30,929 nucleotides of DNA, from positions 1 through 30,929 of the forward strand of contig JADRCO010000560.1 of NCBI GenBank assembly GCA_021464525.1, in the 5' to 3' direction. The notes beneath the pieces are model-generated. The model was given only the letters and a program-made list of their open reading frames with translations. It did not search any database and was not told the DNA's origin. The DNA is from Rhizophagus sp. LPA8_4_AMF. Lineage: Eukaryota > Glomeromycota > Glomeromycetes > Glomerales > Glomeraceae. Each line of letters starts with the position of its first letter. Position 1 is the stretch's first letter. Made by a program: the position numbers and the translations under genes. This document shows, in pieces, positions 30,877 to 30,929 of the stretch.

Positions 30877-30929
30877 CAGTGGCCTACAAAAAGTCAGTGA
30901 GTAACTGTAAATTATTACATTTATTATAT
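30877..30929 (+). mobile_element. Probable Tc1/mariner terminal inverted repeat, truncated by window
   Basis: The string CAGTGGCCTACAAAAAGTCA, next to a TA dinucleotide (30875-30876), has the form of Tc1-type transposon ends (TA target, then CAGTGG..GACAAAAGT-like). The element would extend beyond the right edge, so neither transposase nor the opposite repeat can be seen. Confidence 0.5.

Overview
The window reads as nuclear DNA of a very AT-rich, intron-dense fungus. Introns are mostly 60-120 bp, with GTAAGT/GTAAAT/GTTTGT-type donors and T-rich tracts ending in TAG or CAG. A fungal Mediator subunit (MED9), a yeast-type Ap4A phosphorylase, an Arc1-type tRNA-binding cofactor and nuclear-coded mitochondrial ribosomal proteins are present. 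The base composition, a kyphoscoliosis-peptidase-like protein and an expanded lineage-specific tandem family would suit an early-diverging lineage such as Glomeromycotina (arbuscular mycorrhizal fungi). That placement is inference. All gene models were spliced by hand: I checked exon phase across every junction, but no transcript or homology search was available.

Left part (1-9.1 kb), conserved housekeeping genes: bL17m (-) and Ap4A phosphorylase (+) diverge from a 329-bp spacer. Next comes a 574-aa transglutaminase-like (KY family) protein (+), convergent with ARC1 (-). ARC1 shares a 172-bp bidirectional spacer with mitochondrial uL13 (+). Three of these five genes serve translation.

Middle part (9.4-23.5 kb), the accessory region: six intact head-to-tail paralogues (here A-F) of a family I do not recognise, plus a decayed copy in the opposite orientation. 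Each intact protein has a cytosolic N-terminal part, one transmembrane helix, a short linker and a conserved helical, coiled-coil-like domain of about 225 residues predicted to lie outside the cytosol. The C-terminal domain and its intron phases are conserved. The N-terminal part ranges from almost nothing (E, F) to about 580 residues (B). In B it is built from thirteen length-symmetric phase-0 exons, several of which look like tandem duplications of an exon-intron module, plus a long SNDDK-type repeat. D has lost an intron, E is C-terminally short, and the D-E and E-F spacers share sequence, so the cluster grew by tandem duplication.

Right part (24.1-30.9 kb): a seven-helix TLC-domain protein, a MED9 homologue with a hexapeptide-repeat tail, a long AT-rich gene-poor stretch and a small Cys-rich zinc-ribbon/tail-anchored protein. 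The gene-poor stretch contains a decayed partial duplicate of MED9 in which, over 68 aligned bases, all 15 differences are C-to-T or G-to-A, a RIP-like pattern. It also holds an approximately 110-bp minisatellite and a long hairpin. The window ends in what looks like the terminal repeat of a Tc1/mariner element.
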